DNA of 64,000 nucleotides from Adiantum capillus-veneris (lineage: Eukaryota; Streptophyta; Polypodiopsida; Polypodiales; Pteridaceae), in the NCBI GenBank assembly GCA_014529385.2, contig CM043949.1, forward strand, positions 144,843,850 to 144,907,849, in the 5' to 3' direction. This document shows, one piece after another, positions 32,935-43,755 of the stretch. Numbering within the stretch: the stretch's first letter is position 1; each line of letters begins with the position of its first letter. The notes beneath the pieces were generated by a model. The model did no database searches, was not told the origin of the DNA, and was given only the letters and a program-made list of their open reading frames with translations. Both the position numbers and the translations under genes were made by a program.

Positions 32935-34900
32935 TTACAACATAGATTGGACAAGTGGTGGACCTAGTTCAAATGTCATCACTAAACGACTATAGAACTT
33001 GCAATCTCAATGTCCAAGTAATCCTTAATTATTTCAATGGAAGCAATGTTTGAGAAGTGATGTATATTGGCTCAAGAGCCCCCTCCCTATTTAAGTGGTA
33101 TAGCTTGGCACACAAGTGGTGGACCTAGTTTTAAAGCTCAATGTCCAAGGTGAACTAGTGAATGACCCTGCTTCCTAGTATCCAAGTAGTCATTACCCCA
33201 AACCATCCATGGTAGTAAACATAGTATCTACACTCCTTTCACACATTGACCTTGAAACAATAGAGATAGCTTCTTTCAATAGAGCTATCTTGGAGAAGTG
33301 GTGGACCTTAAAACGACCTTGGGCTAAAACCTCCATAACACAATGGTTAGTAGGTTAGACAAGTGGTGGACCTCTGCTTATACCATCCCTTGTAGTAAAC
33401 ATAGTAGCTACACTTCATTCACACATTGACCTTCAAACAATAGAGATAGGACTATTCAATAGAACTAGCTTGGACAAGTAGTGGACCTTCAAACCACCTT
33501 GGGCTAAAACCTCCATAACACAATTTTTAGTAGGTTGGAAAAGTGGTGGACCTCTACCCCAAACCATCCATGCTAGCAAACACAGTAGCTACACTCCATT
33601 CACACATTGTCATTAAAACCATAGAGGTAGGACTTTCCAATAGAGCTAGCTTGGACACAAATGGATAGTAGGTTGGACAAGTGGTGGACCTCTTCCCCAA
33701 ACCATCCATGGTAGTAGACATACTATCTACACTCCATTCAAACTTTGACCTTCAAACAATAGAGATAGGACTATTAAATAGAACTAGCTTGGAGAGGTGG
33801 TGAACCTTTAAACCACCACGTCCTAAAACCTCCATAACACAGTGATTAGTAGGTTGGGCAAGTAGTGGACCTCTACCCCAAACCATCCATGGTAGTAAAC
33901 ATAGTAGCTCGGCTCCATTTACACATTGACCTTGAAACAATAGAGATAGCTTCTTTCAATAGATAGGTGGGGGACCTCGAAACCACCTTGGGATAAAACC
34001 TCCATAACACAATGTTTATTAGGTTGGACAATTGTTGGACCTCTTCTCCAAACCATCCATGGTAGTAAACATAGTAGCTCCACTCCATTCTTTTACTGAC
34101 CTTGAAATAATAGAGATAGCTTTTTTCAATATATCTAGCTTGGACATGTGGTGGACCTTCAATAAACCAGCTTGGGTTAAATAGTGCATAACACAATGGA
34201 TAGTAGGTTGGAGAAGTGGTGGACCGCTGCCTAGAACCTTCCATGCTAATAGACATAGTAGCTACACTCCATTTACACATTGACCTTGAAACAATAGAGA
34301 TAGCTTATTTCAGGATGGCTAGATTGGACACGTGGTGGACCTTCAAATCATCTTGGGCTAAAGCGTCCATGACATAGTGGATAGTAGGTTGGATAAGTGG
34401 TGTACCTCTACTTAAAACCATCCATGGTAGTAAACATAGTAGGTACACTCCATTCACACACTGACCTTGAAACAATAGAGATAGATTGTTTCAGTAGTGC
34501 TAGCTTGGACAAGTGTTGGAACTTCAGAACACCTTATGCTAAAGCCTCCATGACACAATGATAGTAGGTTGGACAAGTGGTGGACCTGTGCCCCAAACCA
34601 TCCATGGTAGTAAACATAGTAGCTACACTCCATTCACACATTGACCTTGAAACAATAGAGATAGATTCTTTCAATAGAGCTATCTTGAAGAGGTGGTGGA
34701 CCTTTAAACCATCTAGTGCTAAAGCCTCCATAAGATAACGGGTAGTAGGTTGGACCTAGTTCTAATGTAATGACTAAACTACTATAGAACTTGCATCTCA
34801 ATGCCCAAGTGGGCCTTAATTCTTTCAATGGAAGAAAGGTTTGAGAAGTGGTGGATATTGACTCAATAACCCCTCCGTATTTTAATGACATAGCTTAGAT
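32935..34900 (+). repeat. Satellite array 1a, ~180-bp monomers
   Basis: Tandem copies with the landmark 'cattcacacattgacctt' at about 33237, 33417, 33598, 33737, 33917, 34087, 34271, 34452 and 34632. Spacing is mostly 170-184 bp, with one 139-bp unit. Each monomer also contains 'ggacaagtggtggacct' once or twice and 'aaccatccatggtagtaaac'. Minus-strand frames across it are chance frames of the repeat. Confidence 0.93.
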
Positions 34901-35990
34901 AAGTGGTGGGCTCATTGTTCAAGGCGAACTAGTGCAAGACCCTGCTTCCTACTGTCCAAGTAGTCATTGCTTCTGAAAATGTAAGCAAGGTTGGATAAGT
35001 GGTGGACCTACTTTTAATGACCAATTTCAACTTCCAATCTCCAAGTGGTCTTGTTGAAGCTAACTACTAATAGAAAAACAAAGTGGTTGTTGGTGGATAG
35101 TAGACTAGGGTTACTATGTTCAAGCATAGCTTGGGCAAGTGGTGGACCTAGCTTTAATAGCCAATGACTAAAGTAAAATATTAATGCAAATGCAAAAATG
35201 GTTGGCGGGAAGACCAACTGGTGGAAAGTGAATGAGGCCTACTAAGAGTATAGCCAGGACAAGTGGTGGACTAGTTTTAATGGCCAATGCCAACGGTGAA
35301 CTACAAATGCAAGGAGTTGGTTGGTGGAAAAAGTGGTGGATAGTGGACCAGTTTTACTATCTAGTTTTAATGGCCAATTCCAAAGGTGAAATATTAATGC
35401 AAGAATAAAGTGGTTGGACAATTAGTGGGGTGGAACCCAGTTGCGGATAGTGATATTTTAGAGTAGTATAACTTGGACAAGTGGCGGACCTAGTTTTAAT
35501 TGCCCAAGACTAAGGTGAACTACTAATGAAAAAACAAAGTGGTTGGCAAGCAGAACAAGTGGTGGAAGTGGACGAGGCCTACTATAAGTATAGCTTGGAC
35601 AAGTGGTGGACCAGATTTTAATGGCCAATGTCAAAGATGAAATATTAATACAAGAACAAAATGGTTGGACGATTGGCAGTGGAACCCAGTGGCGGGTAGT
35701 GCTATGTTAGAGTAGTACAACTTGGACAAGTGGTGGACATAGTTTTAATGGTCCATGACTAAGATAAACTACTAATGCAAAAATAAACTGGTTGGCGGGC
35801 AAAACAAGTGGTGGCAATGGATAGGGCATTGCCACAGTATAGCTTGGACAAGTGGTGGACTTAATTTTAATCCGTAATACTGAAGGTAAAATACTAATTC
35901 AATAACAAACTGGTTGGACAATTGATGGTGGGTCCCAGTGGGAGATAGTGGACTAGGCCTACTATGTTAGACTACATGTTGAATAAGTGA
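34901..35990 (+). repeat. Satellite array 1b, ~125-bp monomers in ~250-bp dimers
   Basis: Shares the core 'cttggacaagtggtggac' with array 1a, but the rest of the unit differs ('agttttaatggccaatg', 'actaatgcaa', 'gtggttgg'). Core positions at about 35130, 35253, 35471, 35592, 35720 and 35842 give spacings of 121-128 bp. Alternate units match each other better than neighbours, giving a ~250-bp dimer. Confidence 0.88.
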
Positions 35991-36705
35991 GTCGTGTAGG
36001 TTTTGGGCTAAGATATTTCTTCCTGATGTAAAGGGATCAGAAAGAAACAGAAGCAGTCATGGAAGAGTCTAAGACCGGTTTAATAACCTGACTTGTCTCT
36101 ATTTCATTACCCTTTTGGCCAAGAAGTTATATGTTATAGGAAGGTCTAACAGCGGTGCTGCTTCCACCAATTCCCTGACCATTTGTCCTTTCATCACATC
36201 TTTACTAGATTGATTTCCAAGTGAATCCATGTGATAGATTTTGGGAATATGAACAACTTAATTGTCCCTTTTTGTGCTTTAATTCTATGTAGGTGGCCTT
36301 TGAAACTGATATGAAACTTGTGTCTCTCTAGACTTTTTACGATAAGGATGCTTAAGTTGGGTACCCCAAAAGTTTTAACTTGGAAAAGATATTAAGAAAC
36401 ACCTTTCATACTAGCCCTTGGTTGCTTTATTATAAGTTCCCAGTCAAAAGTTATGACAGAACAGGCAACTTGGACTTGGAACAGGATAATAAAACTCAAA
36501 ACAGGCAATGTTTGAAGTTTAGGTCCCATATGTGCCATGAGACACAAACCACGATTTAGGTAATTATCCTTCTAATCTTAAAGGTTGCGTTCGCTGCTTA
36601 CGTGGCATTTGCATACAAAAAACACAAACCTAAGGTCGCTTTCATGCACAACACTAAATAGGTATTGTTGTAGAGGTCGTCATCAGAGGAACAATTCACT
36701 ACTGC
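35991..36705. other. Low-copy spacer left of element A3
   Basis: No satellite units, no coding domain and no RNA gene are visible. The last ~40 bases before A3 (gtagaggtcgtcatc...) weakly resemble the 18-bp repeat found right of A3 at 47621, consistent with A3 having split that repeat. Confidence 0.4.
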
Positions 36706-36879
36706 TGATAGCCATTTTTCGGCTTTCCATAATTGCCATAGTAAGCTACCTCACCCTATCAAATCACTCAAACATTTTGGTTATTCCTACCATTTCACTG
36801 TACATAGGCGTGTGTGAGTTAGGGACTTTCTCCATATTTTCTTAAAACCCTCAGCTAGCTAGTCACTAGGCTAGTTGAG

Positions 36880-36881
<2 letters not shown>

Positions 36882-36916
<35 letters not shown>
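36882..36916. repeat. (AT)n microsatellite in A3 5' LTR
   Basis: About 17 TA dinucleotides, absent from the other four family-A LTRs, so it arose after insertion or in the parent copy. Confidence 0.9.
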
Positions 36917-36918
<2 letters not shown>

Positions 36919-38451
36919 GGCCCATTTGTGTATAAATATTTCATTGTATATAGAGCCTAAATAAAAAGATTTTTCATAATTATTTTGGTATTTATTTAAA
37001 TATTTCTACCTATGGTGTATTATTTATGCTATGTACATTGACTCACCATTACCATATTTTTTCTTACCATTTTGCATACTCTTTATTCCATATAAAAATA
37101 ACTTCATGCAAGCTTCTCTTATTTTTGGTGTAACTCCATCCCAATAAAGATCCAAAAAAACTAGTTTATTTATGTATATATTTTTTCCCTATTGTCATTT
37201 TTTTCTTCCTACATATATTCTCTATTACTCTCATAAATAATACCAACAAAAATATTCATCTTTTTATGGTAGACTTATAATGAGAGAGATTTATTTTGAC
37301 CCCTTTATATTTTTTCCACCTACATTATTTATATTTGACATATACATATTTTTTTAGACCCCTCAATATTTGATTTTCTTAGTTGTACTATTCACTTATA
37401 TCATGATCTCAACAATATCTTCAATGATAGACCTACCATATAAGGTCAAGGGTATATGGCATGCATGCATGCACCATGGGGAGCTCACTCTTGGAGGTAT
37501 TCAAAAGAATCATCCAAAGAAGGACCTTGTGCAGTGGAAAAAAACAGTTGGTTTTGCTGAATTTTAATAGATCACATGCTCCCTGAATTTGAAAAGGTGA
37601 TACAAACAGAAGTTGTAGCTCGTGAGCTGAAATTTTACCTCAAAGTTTTTCATATTTTTTTGAGCTACGAGCTGTGAGCTATGATTTTATTGGTGGACCC
37701 CAGTTTGCCCATGCTATGCAGCCACACTCTCTCTTCCACTTCATCATTTTCCTCTTTCACACACACTCCTCCCTCTCCTTCCCACTCCCAAACCTGCAAC
37801 TCCCATGTCCTAATTCACCCTCTTCACCATTGCCACATATCTCACACCTCCATAGCCTTCATCCTCCATTTCTACACCCTATGTGTCCCCCTTTCTCTCT
37901 ACATATATGTCCATATTACCATACTCTCTTCAGCTTTGTAAAGAACTTCAAAAAATCAACAAAAATCCAAGGATAACCTCTGCAAATGAAGGCTTTTATC
38001 ATGAATTTTTCAAAATTTGAAATAACATAGCTTCATCGACACGTGCTGCTTGGCCATGCTAACTGCTTCTTCTTACGGTGCTGTAAAGAGGTAAATGTCA
38101 ACTTCTCCAAAGCTTCAACCTCTGTTTACAAGCTCATCCCTTCTCTAAATTTTCTCATCATATATCTCACCATTTGGTGAATGATTTTGTAAATATTTTT
38201 TAGTGATAATTACTAACTACTAACCACTAACCTTATTGTAAAATGCACCCTCTACTAGAGTAGCACTCCCAAATTATTCACTCAATCCTCTCTCCTTTCA
38301 TCCTCAATAATTCTCTTCCCTTGAGCCCACATCCATGTGACTCAAAGGACAAGAGAGACCCACCCTCACTAAAAAAATAAAAATATGCATAATCTTTTAT
38401 TCCGTCAAATAAACTTGATTAGGCCTAATCCAAATCGGGGCTTCTAAAACC

Positions 38452-38459
38452 TATAAATA
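38452..38459 (+). promoter_or_regulatory. TATA box of A3 5' LTR
   Basis: TATAAATA in the conserved 'ctaaaacctataaata' context, followed by a pyrimidine-rich stretch. Confidence 0.7.
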
Positions 38460-39293
38460 AAACCCTTCTCTCCCTTGTAAATGATCACATGATCACACTA
38501 CACCACACCATTCTCAACACATAACACACCACTCTTCAAGCCTAGTTGTGTAGAGTGTGTGCATTGTGAGTGCTCTATTCCATCACTACACATAGGTGCA
38601 TGGAGAAGCTTGAAGTTAGTTATGCCATCTAGAGGAGTGGAGTGATACTATACTCTGCAATCACACTTGTAGCCTACTCTTGTCCATAAATAAGATTCAT
38701 AGTTTTGGGTGCAATTGTATGCTGCAACTACGACTCTTCTCTCCAAATTGACTTGATAAGTTGGCTCATCAGGTGGTTGAAGGTATATTGTCCTTGAAGT
38801 TTGTTGTGCCATTTCATGCTTGGTGGTTTGAGGGCTTGTTGAATTGTTTGCCTAAAAGGTAAATTGTAAGAGGGTGCTCGGTGAGAGGGCTCCCGTGACC
38901 CTAAGACAATTTGTGTATTGGCAACAAGGTCAAGTTTTGTGTTGTCCCCCTATTTCTCATCAAGCTTTGTGTGCATCTAGTCTTTAAGGCTAAGATTGAC
39001 TTGCTCAAGTTGATTTGTGCTCTTCACCTCTCTGTGGCGTGGTGAATATTTGTGTTTGGTGTGTGTGGCTATCTTGCATTCCCCTCTCTTTGTGCGTTTG
39101 AGTACAAGGAGATATCACGTGCATCCTAGTTCGCATCTACAACTAAGTGGTGCGCCTTTTCTTGTTTGGTTTCTGGCTATGGGTTGTTGTTGTCTCTGAT
39201 TGTGCTTGCCCCAGCCCCAATTGAGCAGCACGGGAGCCTCGAAGGGTGTTTAGAGGCCGGTCTTCTTGTTGCCCACCCTGGACCGCCTCAAAT

Positions 39294-39310
39294 TGGTGCC
39301 CCCACTGAGG
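39294..39310 (+). other. Primer binding site of A3
   Basis: TGGTGCCCCCACTGAGG shortly after the LTR end, identical to the site in element B (53575). Confidence 0.8.
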
Positions 39311-39342
39311 GCAACTTGTGTATGTTTTGTGTAGGCTCAACC

Positions 39343-39391
39343 TTTAGCATAATCAAGTAGCTTGCATGAATCACGAGAATTTGTATGATCC
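39343..39391 (+). other. Leader motif shared with A2
   Basis: Starts TTTAGCATAATCAAGTAG and continues 'cttgcatgaatcacgagaa'. Counterpart of 25088-25130 in A2. Confidence 0.5.
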
Positions 39392-39578
39392 CTTCATTCC
39401 CATTGCAAGGCAAAAGGTACACATAATTGTTAGTACTATGTTGCAATTTCAACGTGTAATTTGTAGAATTTTATGTCCTCTTAGGTTGGGAGAGATAAAC
39501 GCATCAGTAAATCCTTTTATTTTTCCTCTCATTAGGTACGACCTTAGTTTCGACGTCTATATTTTTGTTTTGTTTTAA
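39366..39578 (+). CDS. Leader small ORF of A3, copy 1 (70 aa, diverged)
   Basis: ATG to TAA. The end reads LGEINASVNPFIFPLIRYDLSFDVYIFVLF, which matches the second copy at 39628-39817 and the element-B ORF at 54629-54856 (motif pattern GE(I)xxSxxPxIxPLxxYxxSFDVxIF). No known domain. Position upstream of gag fits the extra ORFs of Tat/Ogre elements. Confidence 0.5.
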   Translation: MNHENLYDPFIPIARQKVHIIVSTMLQFQRVICRILCPLRLGEINASVNPFIFPLIRYDLSFDVYIFVLF

Positions 39579-39627
39579 GAATTAGGTCATGCATAGACCA
39601 TGGTAATGGCCCAGGAATAGAGGTTTT

Positions 39628-39817
39628 CCCCTTTCATTTCACTCCACACATTAGAGTAAACATTGCAATTAGTAGAAAAGTCCATTTTCAAGAATGTATG
39701 GTGTTCATGTTTGGTGCCCAAAGAGTAGGAGAAATTATCGCGTCACCAAACCCTGTCATTCTACCTCTTATTGATTATCATAGGTCATTTGATGTGAATA
39801 TTTTTATTTTGTTGTAG
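39628..39817 (+). pseudogene. Leader small ORF of A3, copy 2 (start lost)
   Basis: Frame open from about 39613 to a TAG at 39815. It encodes PFHFTPHIRVNIAI, then FGAQRVGEII, then NPVILPLIDYHRSFDV, closely matching the element-B ORF at 54629. The ATG at 39606 is out of frame by one base, so this copy has probably lost its start. Confidence 0.5.
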
Positions 39818-39901
39818 AATAGATTGCAATTTAGAAAATATTATTGTGAAAATCTTTTAAAGAAATAAAAAACAAAAACGCGTCACTTTGAAATCAATTC
39901 A

Positions 39902-40218
39902 ATGGAGATTCAGCGCCAAATGTCTGGATATCCTCTTTTCTTTGGAGAGCCTGGAGAGGATGCAAAATTATTTTTAGCGAATTTCAAGATGTCTTGCCGT
40001 ATCAAGAGGATAGTAACTGTCAAGAACGTGTAGAAATGTTTGAGGTGGTCCTTAGGAAAGATGCTAGCACTTAGTTTGATTCTTTGCCTGAGGAAGTTAA
40101 GGAGAATTACACAGAAGTTTTGAATCGTTTCAAGAAATACTTCTTTGATCCCCAAAACACTCAAAAACTATGGCAAGACATTGTTTCTCATAAGTAAAAA
40201 GACTTAGATGACTACTAC
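39902..40218 (+). pseudogene. A3 gag N-terminal part, frameshifted
   Basis: The ATG at 39902 starts a capsid-like protein (YPLFFGEPGEDAKLFLANFKMSCRI). A one-base shift near 40010 moves coding to the frame of the following ORF, where the core continues (EVVLRKDAST, then FDSLPEEVKENYTEVLNRF) with a stop in place of a Trp codon and a stop at about 40196. Continues into 40219. Confidence 0.8.
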
Positions 40219-43137
40219 TTGTACAAGCAAGCGTTTCTACGTCTTTGGGCTCTGTGGATACGAAATGTTGCTAACCCTCTTGATGCTGCAAAATTTCTAA
40301 AGAAGGAGAGGTTCATAGCCGGACTCTATCCTGACCTTAAGATAAACGTTGAGGTAGGTGCACCTGCTACCTTTGATGCAGCTGAAACTAGGGATGCTGA
40401 GAAATATAGGAAAATCAAGTGCTTAAGCGGGGAGGTTCTAATAGAAGGTCTTAGACACAAAGGTAAGTCACAAGAATCAGCATCTAGGGAGCTTCCGGAG
40501 GTAACGGCGGAAGTGATTGAGAAGTTAAATGAATCTTTAAGCAGGTTGTCAATTCACCTTGCACAAGCTGTAGGTCCAAAGGGACAAGCAAAGAAGTCTG
40601 AAGAGCAAGATTCACGACCTAGGAGAGTCTTCCAATGTTGGAATTGCAGTGAGTCTGGACATGGGATGTATAATTGTCCTTGGCCCCGTGGGGAGCCAGG
40701 GAGACCTAGCTTGAATTACCTAGTGATGAATGCAGGTGAAGGAACTGGTCAACAATCAAGGCTTATACAAAGACCAAATGGACCAAGACCACCTCCACAA
40801 GGGGTAGAAGGAGTTCCACCTTTGCCAGATCCAAATGTGCATGTGGTAGAGGTGACAAACTCAAATGAGGCTGACATGGAAGCAAATGGCATTAAGCGTG
40901 GCCGAGGAAAAGGTAAGGAGAAAGAAGGGGTTACATCACAAAGTGACCATGGACAAGAAAAGAAGGCAAAGGAGACCAAGGAAGCTAAGAGGACTCGACG
41001 TCGTATCAACCTCCAAGACTTCCCTCTTAGACATGGTATGGCTCCATACAACCTATTGAAATACATGAGAGGTAAGGGTCCTCATATCTCATTGCCTCAT
41101 TTTCTTGCATTATGCCCACAAGTTAGGAGGGATTTAACGAAGGCAGTTAGCACTAGGAGAAAGATAAAAGAGAGTGTTCCTGTTGTAAAAATTGCACATG
41201 ATGAAATGAATGAGGATATTACACCTGTGCTACATTGTTACATCAAAGGAATATTGGTTAGGAAAGGTCTAGTGGATGGGGGTGCACAAATTTTCATCAT
41301 GACAGAGGGACTCATACAAAGACTAGGCAAGCACATCCATGAGACACCTGAAGTCAAAGTGAAAATGGCAAACAATAGCAAGGCTAGGTGCGTAGGCATT
41401 TGTAAAAATGTTTTTGTGGAGGCCTTTGGCATTAAGAAGGCAGTGGATTTCTATGTCATGTCTACCAAAGGAAATGGTTACCCATTTATCCTAGGAAGAC
41501 CATGGCTAATGAAAATGGGAGCTTTGCAGGATTGGGAGAGTGGAAAGCTAATTTGCAGGAATGACAACCATAAGAAGGTTGTCTTTGACATGAAGGAGCA
41601 ACGCCAAGAGGAGCTGCACGAAGAATCATCTGAAAGTGAGACGGAGGAAGGCTGGACCGATAGCACTTTAGAAGGAGAAAGTAGCGGCAGCATTACTGAA
41701 GAGGAGTCTTCCATCGAAGTCATGGGGGTAAGGTTTAATCCAAACAACCAAGAGACCTCTTGCCCAGGTTTAGAAGAGGTAGGTTCCCAAGAAAACCAAA
41801 AAGTGGAAGATGAAAGAATTCTAGAAGGTATGTTATCTACAACACTTACAAAGGATGAAAGAGAGGAGCTCAAAGGTGTGTTAAGGAAATTTCCTAGGAT
41901 TTTCGCTAAAGACTACACCGATGTGCGTGGAGTAGAGACTGTTCAACACAAAATTGAGTTGAAGCCAGAGGCCACACCTAAGGCTCAAAAGCTAAGAAGA
42001 CTAGGAGTCATCAAGGAGCAAGCTTTACTCAAGGAGGTACGAAAGCTTCTAGCAGCAGGTTTCATTTATCCAGTGGAGAATTCAGAGTGGGTCTCTCTCG
42101 TCGTTGTCACTCCTAAGAAAAATGGCAAGTGGAGGGTGTGTGTGGATTACGGTCCACTCAATGAGGCAACAAAACGAGATCACTTTCCCCTCCCATTTCA
42201 GGATGAGATACTAAATGAGGTAGCTGGTCATGAGAAGTACACTGTGTGTGATGGATACTCAGGTTACTTTCAAATAGGTATCGCATTGGAAGATCAGTTA
42301 AAAACAACCTTCATCACTCCTTGGGGTTGTTATGCTTTTAGAGTTATGCCATTTGGTCTGACAAATGCTCTTGCAACATTCCAACGTTTCATGAACATGG
42401 TGTTTCAAGCATTCTTTGGAAAGTCCATTAGGGTTTTTATTGATGATTTTTGCATTTATAGCTCAAAATCATTGCATCTACAAAGGGTAGAAGAAGGTTT
42501 AAAGAAGCTCTACGACATGGGAGGTCAACTCAACCCCGATAAGTGTCACATAGGTGAGGATGAAGTGATCTTGCTTGGTCACAAGGTTTCCTATAAAGGC
42601 ATTGAGGTGGATCCTTCAAAGGCAAAGGCTCTTATTGAGCTCCCATCACCCAAGAATCTCAAAGAGGTCATCTCATTCATTCAAAAGGTGAAGTATATGT
42701 CACGCTTTATTCACTTAGCTTCGGAGTTGCTTCATCCTTTGCAAAAGTTCACACAACAAGTAGAATTTGCATGGTCTTATGAGCTTGAAGAGTACTTTTG
42801 TAACATTAAAGTCATTTTGTCAGAGCTACCAATACTCATGCCTCCTTGTTGGGAGTACACATTCTTTGTTAGCTCTAGTGTTGGGAAGGAAACAATTGGT
42901 GCAGTTTTATTACAACAAGATCCCCACAGTACCAGGATGCGACCCATCCACTTTGCTAGTAGGGTCATGAATGCTTTGGAGAGAGGCTACACGGAGGCAG
43001 AACTCATGATGCTTTCTCTCATGTTTGCGGTGAGAAAGTTTAGATCCTACTTGCTACCAAAACCTTTTGTAATTCTCACTTCAGAAAATTTGTTTCCTTG
43101 GGTGTCATATCAAATGAATCTTAGCACTAGGATCTGA
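40219..43137 (+). CDS. A3 gag-pol: capsid end, zinc knuckle, protease, RT, RNase H (972 aa)
   Basis: Continues gag without its own true start. Residues about 1-75 are the capsid end (FIAGLYPDLKINVEV). A zinc knuckle CWNCSESGHGMYNC lies at about 140. A basic linker (KRGRGKGKEKEG) follows. Protease is at about 350, LVDGGAQIFIMTEG, with DGG in place of DSG/DTG, shared with element B and so a lineage trait. RT is at about 595-800, with VCVDYGPLNEATKRDHFPLPF, MPFGLTNALATF and the catalytic RVFIDDF at about 740. RT-associated RNase H follows at about 855-960. The reading frame ends in a TGA at 43135 where B continues with alanine. Its enzymes would copy the RNA into DNA in the particle. Confidence 0.9.
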   Translation: MYKQAFLRLWALWIRNVANPLDAAKFLKKERFIAGLYPDLKINVEVGAPATFDAAETRDAEKYRKIKCLSGEVLIEGLRHKGKSQESASRELPEVTAEVIEKLNESLSRLSIHLAQAVGPKGQAKKSEEQDSRPRRVFQCWNCSESGHGMYNCPWPRGEPGRPSLNYLVMNAGEGTGQQSRLIQRPNGPRPPPQGVEGVPPLPDPNVHVVEVTNSNEADMEANGIKRGRGKGKEKEGVTSQSDHGQEKKAKETKEAKRTRRRINLQDFPLRHGMAPYNLLKYMRGKGPHISLPHFLALCPQVRRDLTKAVSTRRKIKESVPVVKIAHDEMNEDITPVLHCYIKGILVRKGLVDGGAQIFIMTEGLIQRLGKHIHETPEVKVKMANNSKARCVGICKNVFVEAFGIKKAVDFYVMSTKGNGYPFILGRPWLMKMGALQDWESGKLICRNDNHKKVVFDMKEQRQEELHEESSESETEEGWTDSTLEGESSGSITEEESSIEVMGVRFNPNNQETSCPGLEEVGSQENQKVEDERILEGMLSTTLTKDEREELKGVLRKFPRIFAKDYTDVRGVETVQHKIELKPEATPKAQKLRRLGVIKEQALLKEVRKLLAAGFIYPVENSEWVSLVVVTPKKNGKWRVCVDYGPLNEATKRDHFPLPFQDEILNEVAGHEKYTVCDGYSGYFQIGIALEDQLKTTFITPWGCYAFRVMPFGLTNALATFQRFMNMVFQAFFGKSIRVFIDDFCIYSSKSLHLQRVEEGLKKLYDMGGQLNPDKCHIGEDEVILLGHKVSYKGIEVDPSKAKALIELPSPKNLKEVISFIQKVKYMSRFIHLASELLHPLQKFTQQVEFAWSYELEEYFCNIKVILSELPILMPPCWEYTFFVSSSVGKETIGAVLLQQDPHSTRMRPIHFASRVMNALERGYTEAELMMLSLMFAVRKFRSYLLPKPFVILTSENLFPWVSYQMNLSTRI

Positions 43138-43146
43138 AAGTGGATT

Positions 43147-43752
43147 ATGGAATTGCAAGAGTTCCAATACTCTTTCAAGGTAGAAGATAGTGTGCGTGCA
43201 CAATTGGCAGGGATCCTTACTTATAGGGTACATGAGAAGGAGATTAAGGTGCCTGAAGTAAATACCCTACCATTTCCACCACCTAAAAGTATTCCTAATG
43301 CTTTTACCTTGTTCTTTGATGGAGCTTTTCGACGAGTCACAAGAAAAGCAGGGAGAGGGCTAGTATTGCTCAACCCAAGTGGAGAGGTGGTCATGAAAGA
43401 GAAGGTCAATCTAGCAGGTTCAACTAGCAACAATGAAGCAGAATATGACACACTAATTCATGGTTTAAAGATATGCATTGGCCAAGATATACAACGTCTC
43501 ATGGTAAAAGGGGATGCACTTCTCATCGTGAAGCAAATTTTAGGCATTTGGGCATGCAAGAATGAAAGCCTAAGGACAAAAGTTCATGCCATTCGTAGAT
43601 TGTTTAATCAATTTGAAGAAGTGCAACTATATCATATTCCTAGGAAACAGAATGAAGATGCCGATTTACTTGCACAACAAGCAGTTACATGTGTTGAGAA
43701 AGAAGTGCAGGTCATCATGGTGGTAGCAACTGTCAATCAACCGAGATACTAG
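43147..43752 (+). CDS. A3 second RNase H domain (pol continuation)
   Basis: Same reading frame as the preceding ORF after a TGA. First 40 residues finish the RT-associated RNase H (LQEFQYSFKVED). Then comes a separate RNase H domain: LFFDGAFRRVTRKAGRG, NNEAEYDTLIHGL and VKGDALLIVKQ, ending IPRKQNEDADLLA. The residues D (FFDGA), E (NNEAEY), D (KGDALL) and D (NEDAD) are the four metal ligands of RNase H. This 'archaeal-type' second domain typifies Tat-lineage gypsy elements. It ends in TAG at 43750. Confidence 0.88.
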   Translation: MELQEFQYSFKVEDSVRAQLAGILTYRVHEKEIKVPEVNTLPFPPPKSIPNAFTLFFDGAFRRVTRKAGRGLVLLNPSGEVVMKEKVNLAGSTSNNEAEYDTLIHGLKICIGQDIQRLMVKGDALLIVKQILGIWACKNESLRTKVHAIRRLFNQFEEVQLYHIPRKQNEDADLLAQQAVTCVEKEVQVIMVVATVNQPRY

Positions 43753-43755
43753 GGA

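Larger units (their letters stand above)
36706..39290 (+). repeat. A3 5' LTR (2,585 bp)
   Basis: TGATAGCC...CCGCCTCA; TATAAATA at 38452-38459. A (TA)n run at about 36882-36916 replaces the A-rich stretch present at this place in the other family-A LTRs. Confidence 0.93.

Noticed and set aside
33752-34891. Minus-strand open frames with MVWGRGPPLVQPTNH-like repeats across the satellites
   Set aside because: They follow the satellite period, have variable breaks and no known domain; frames arise from the repeat itself.
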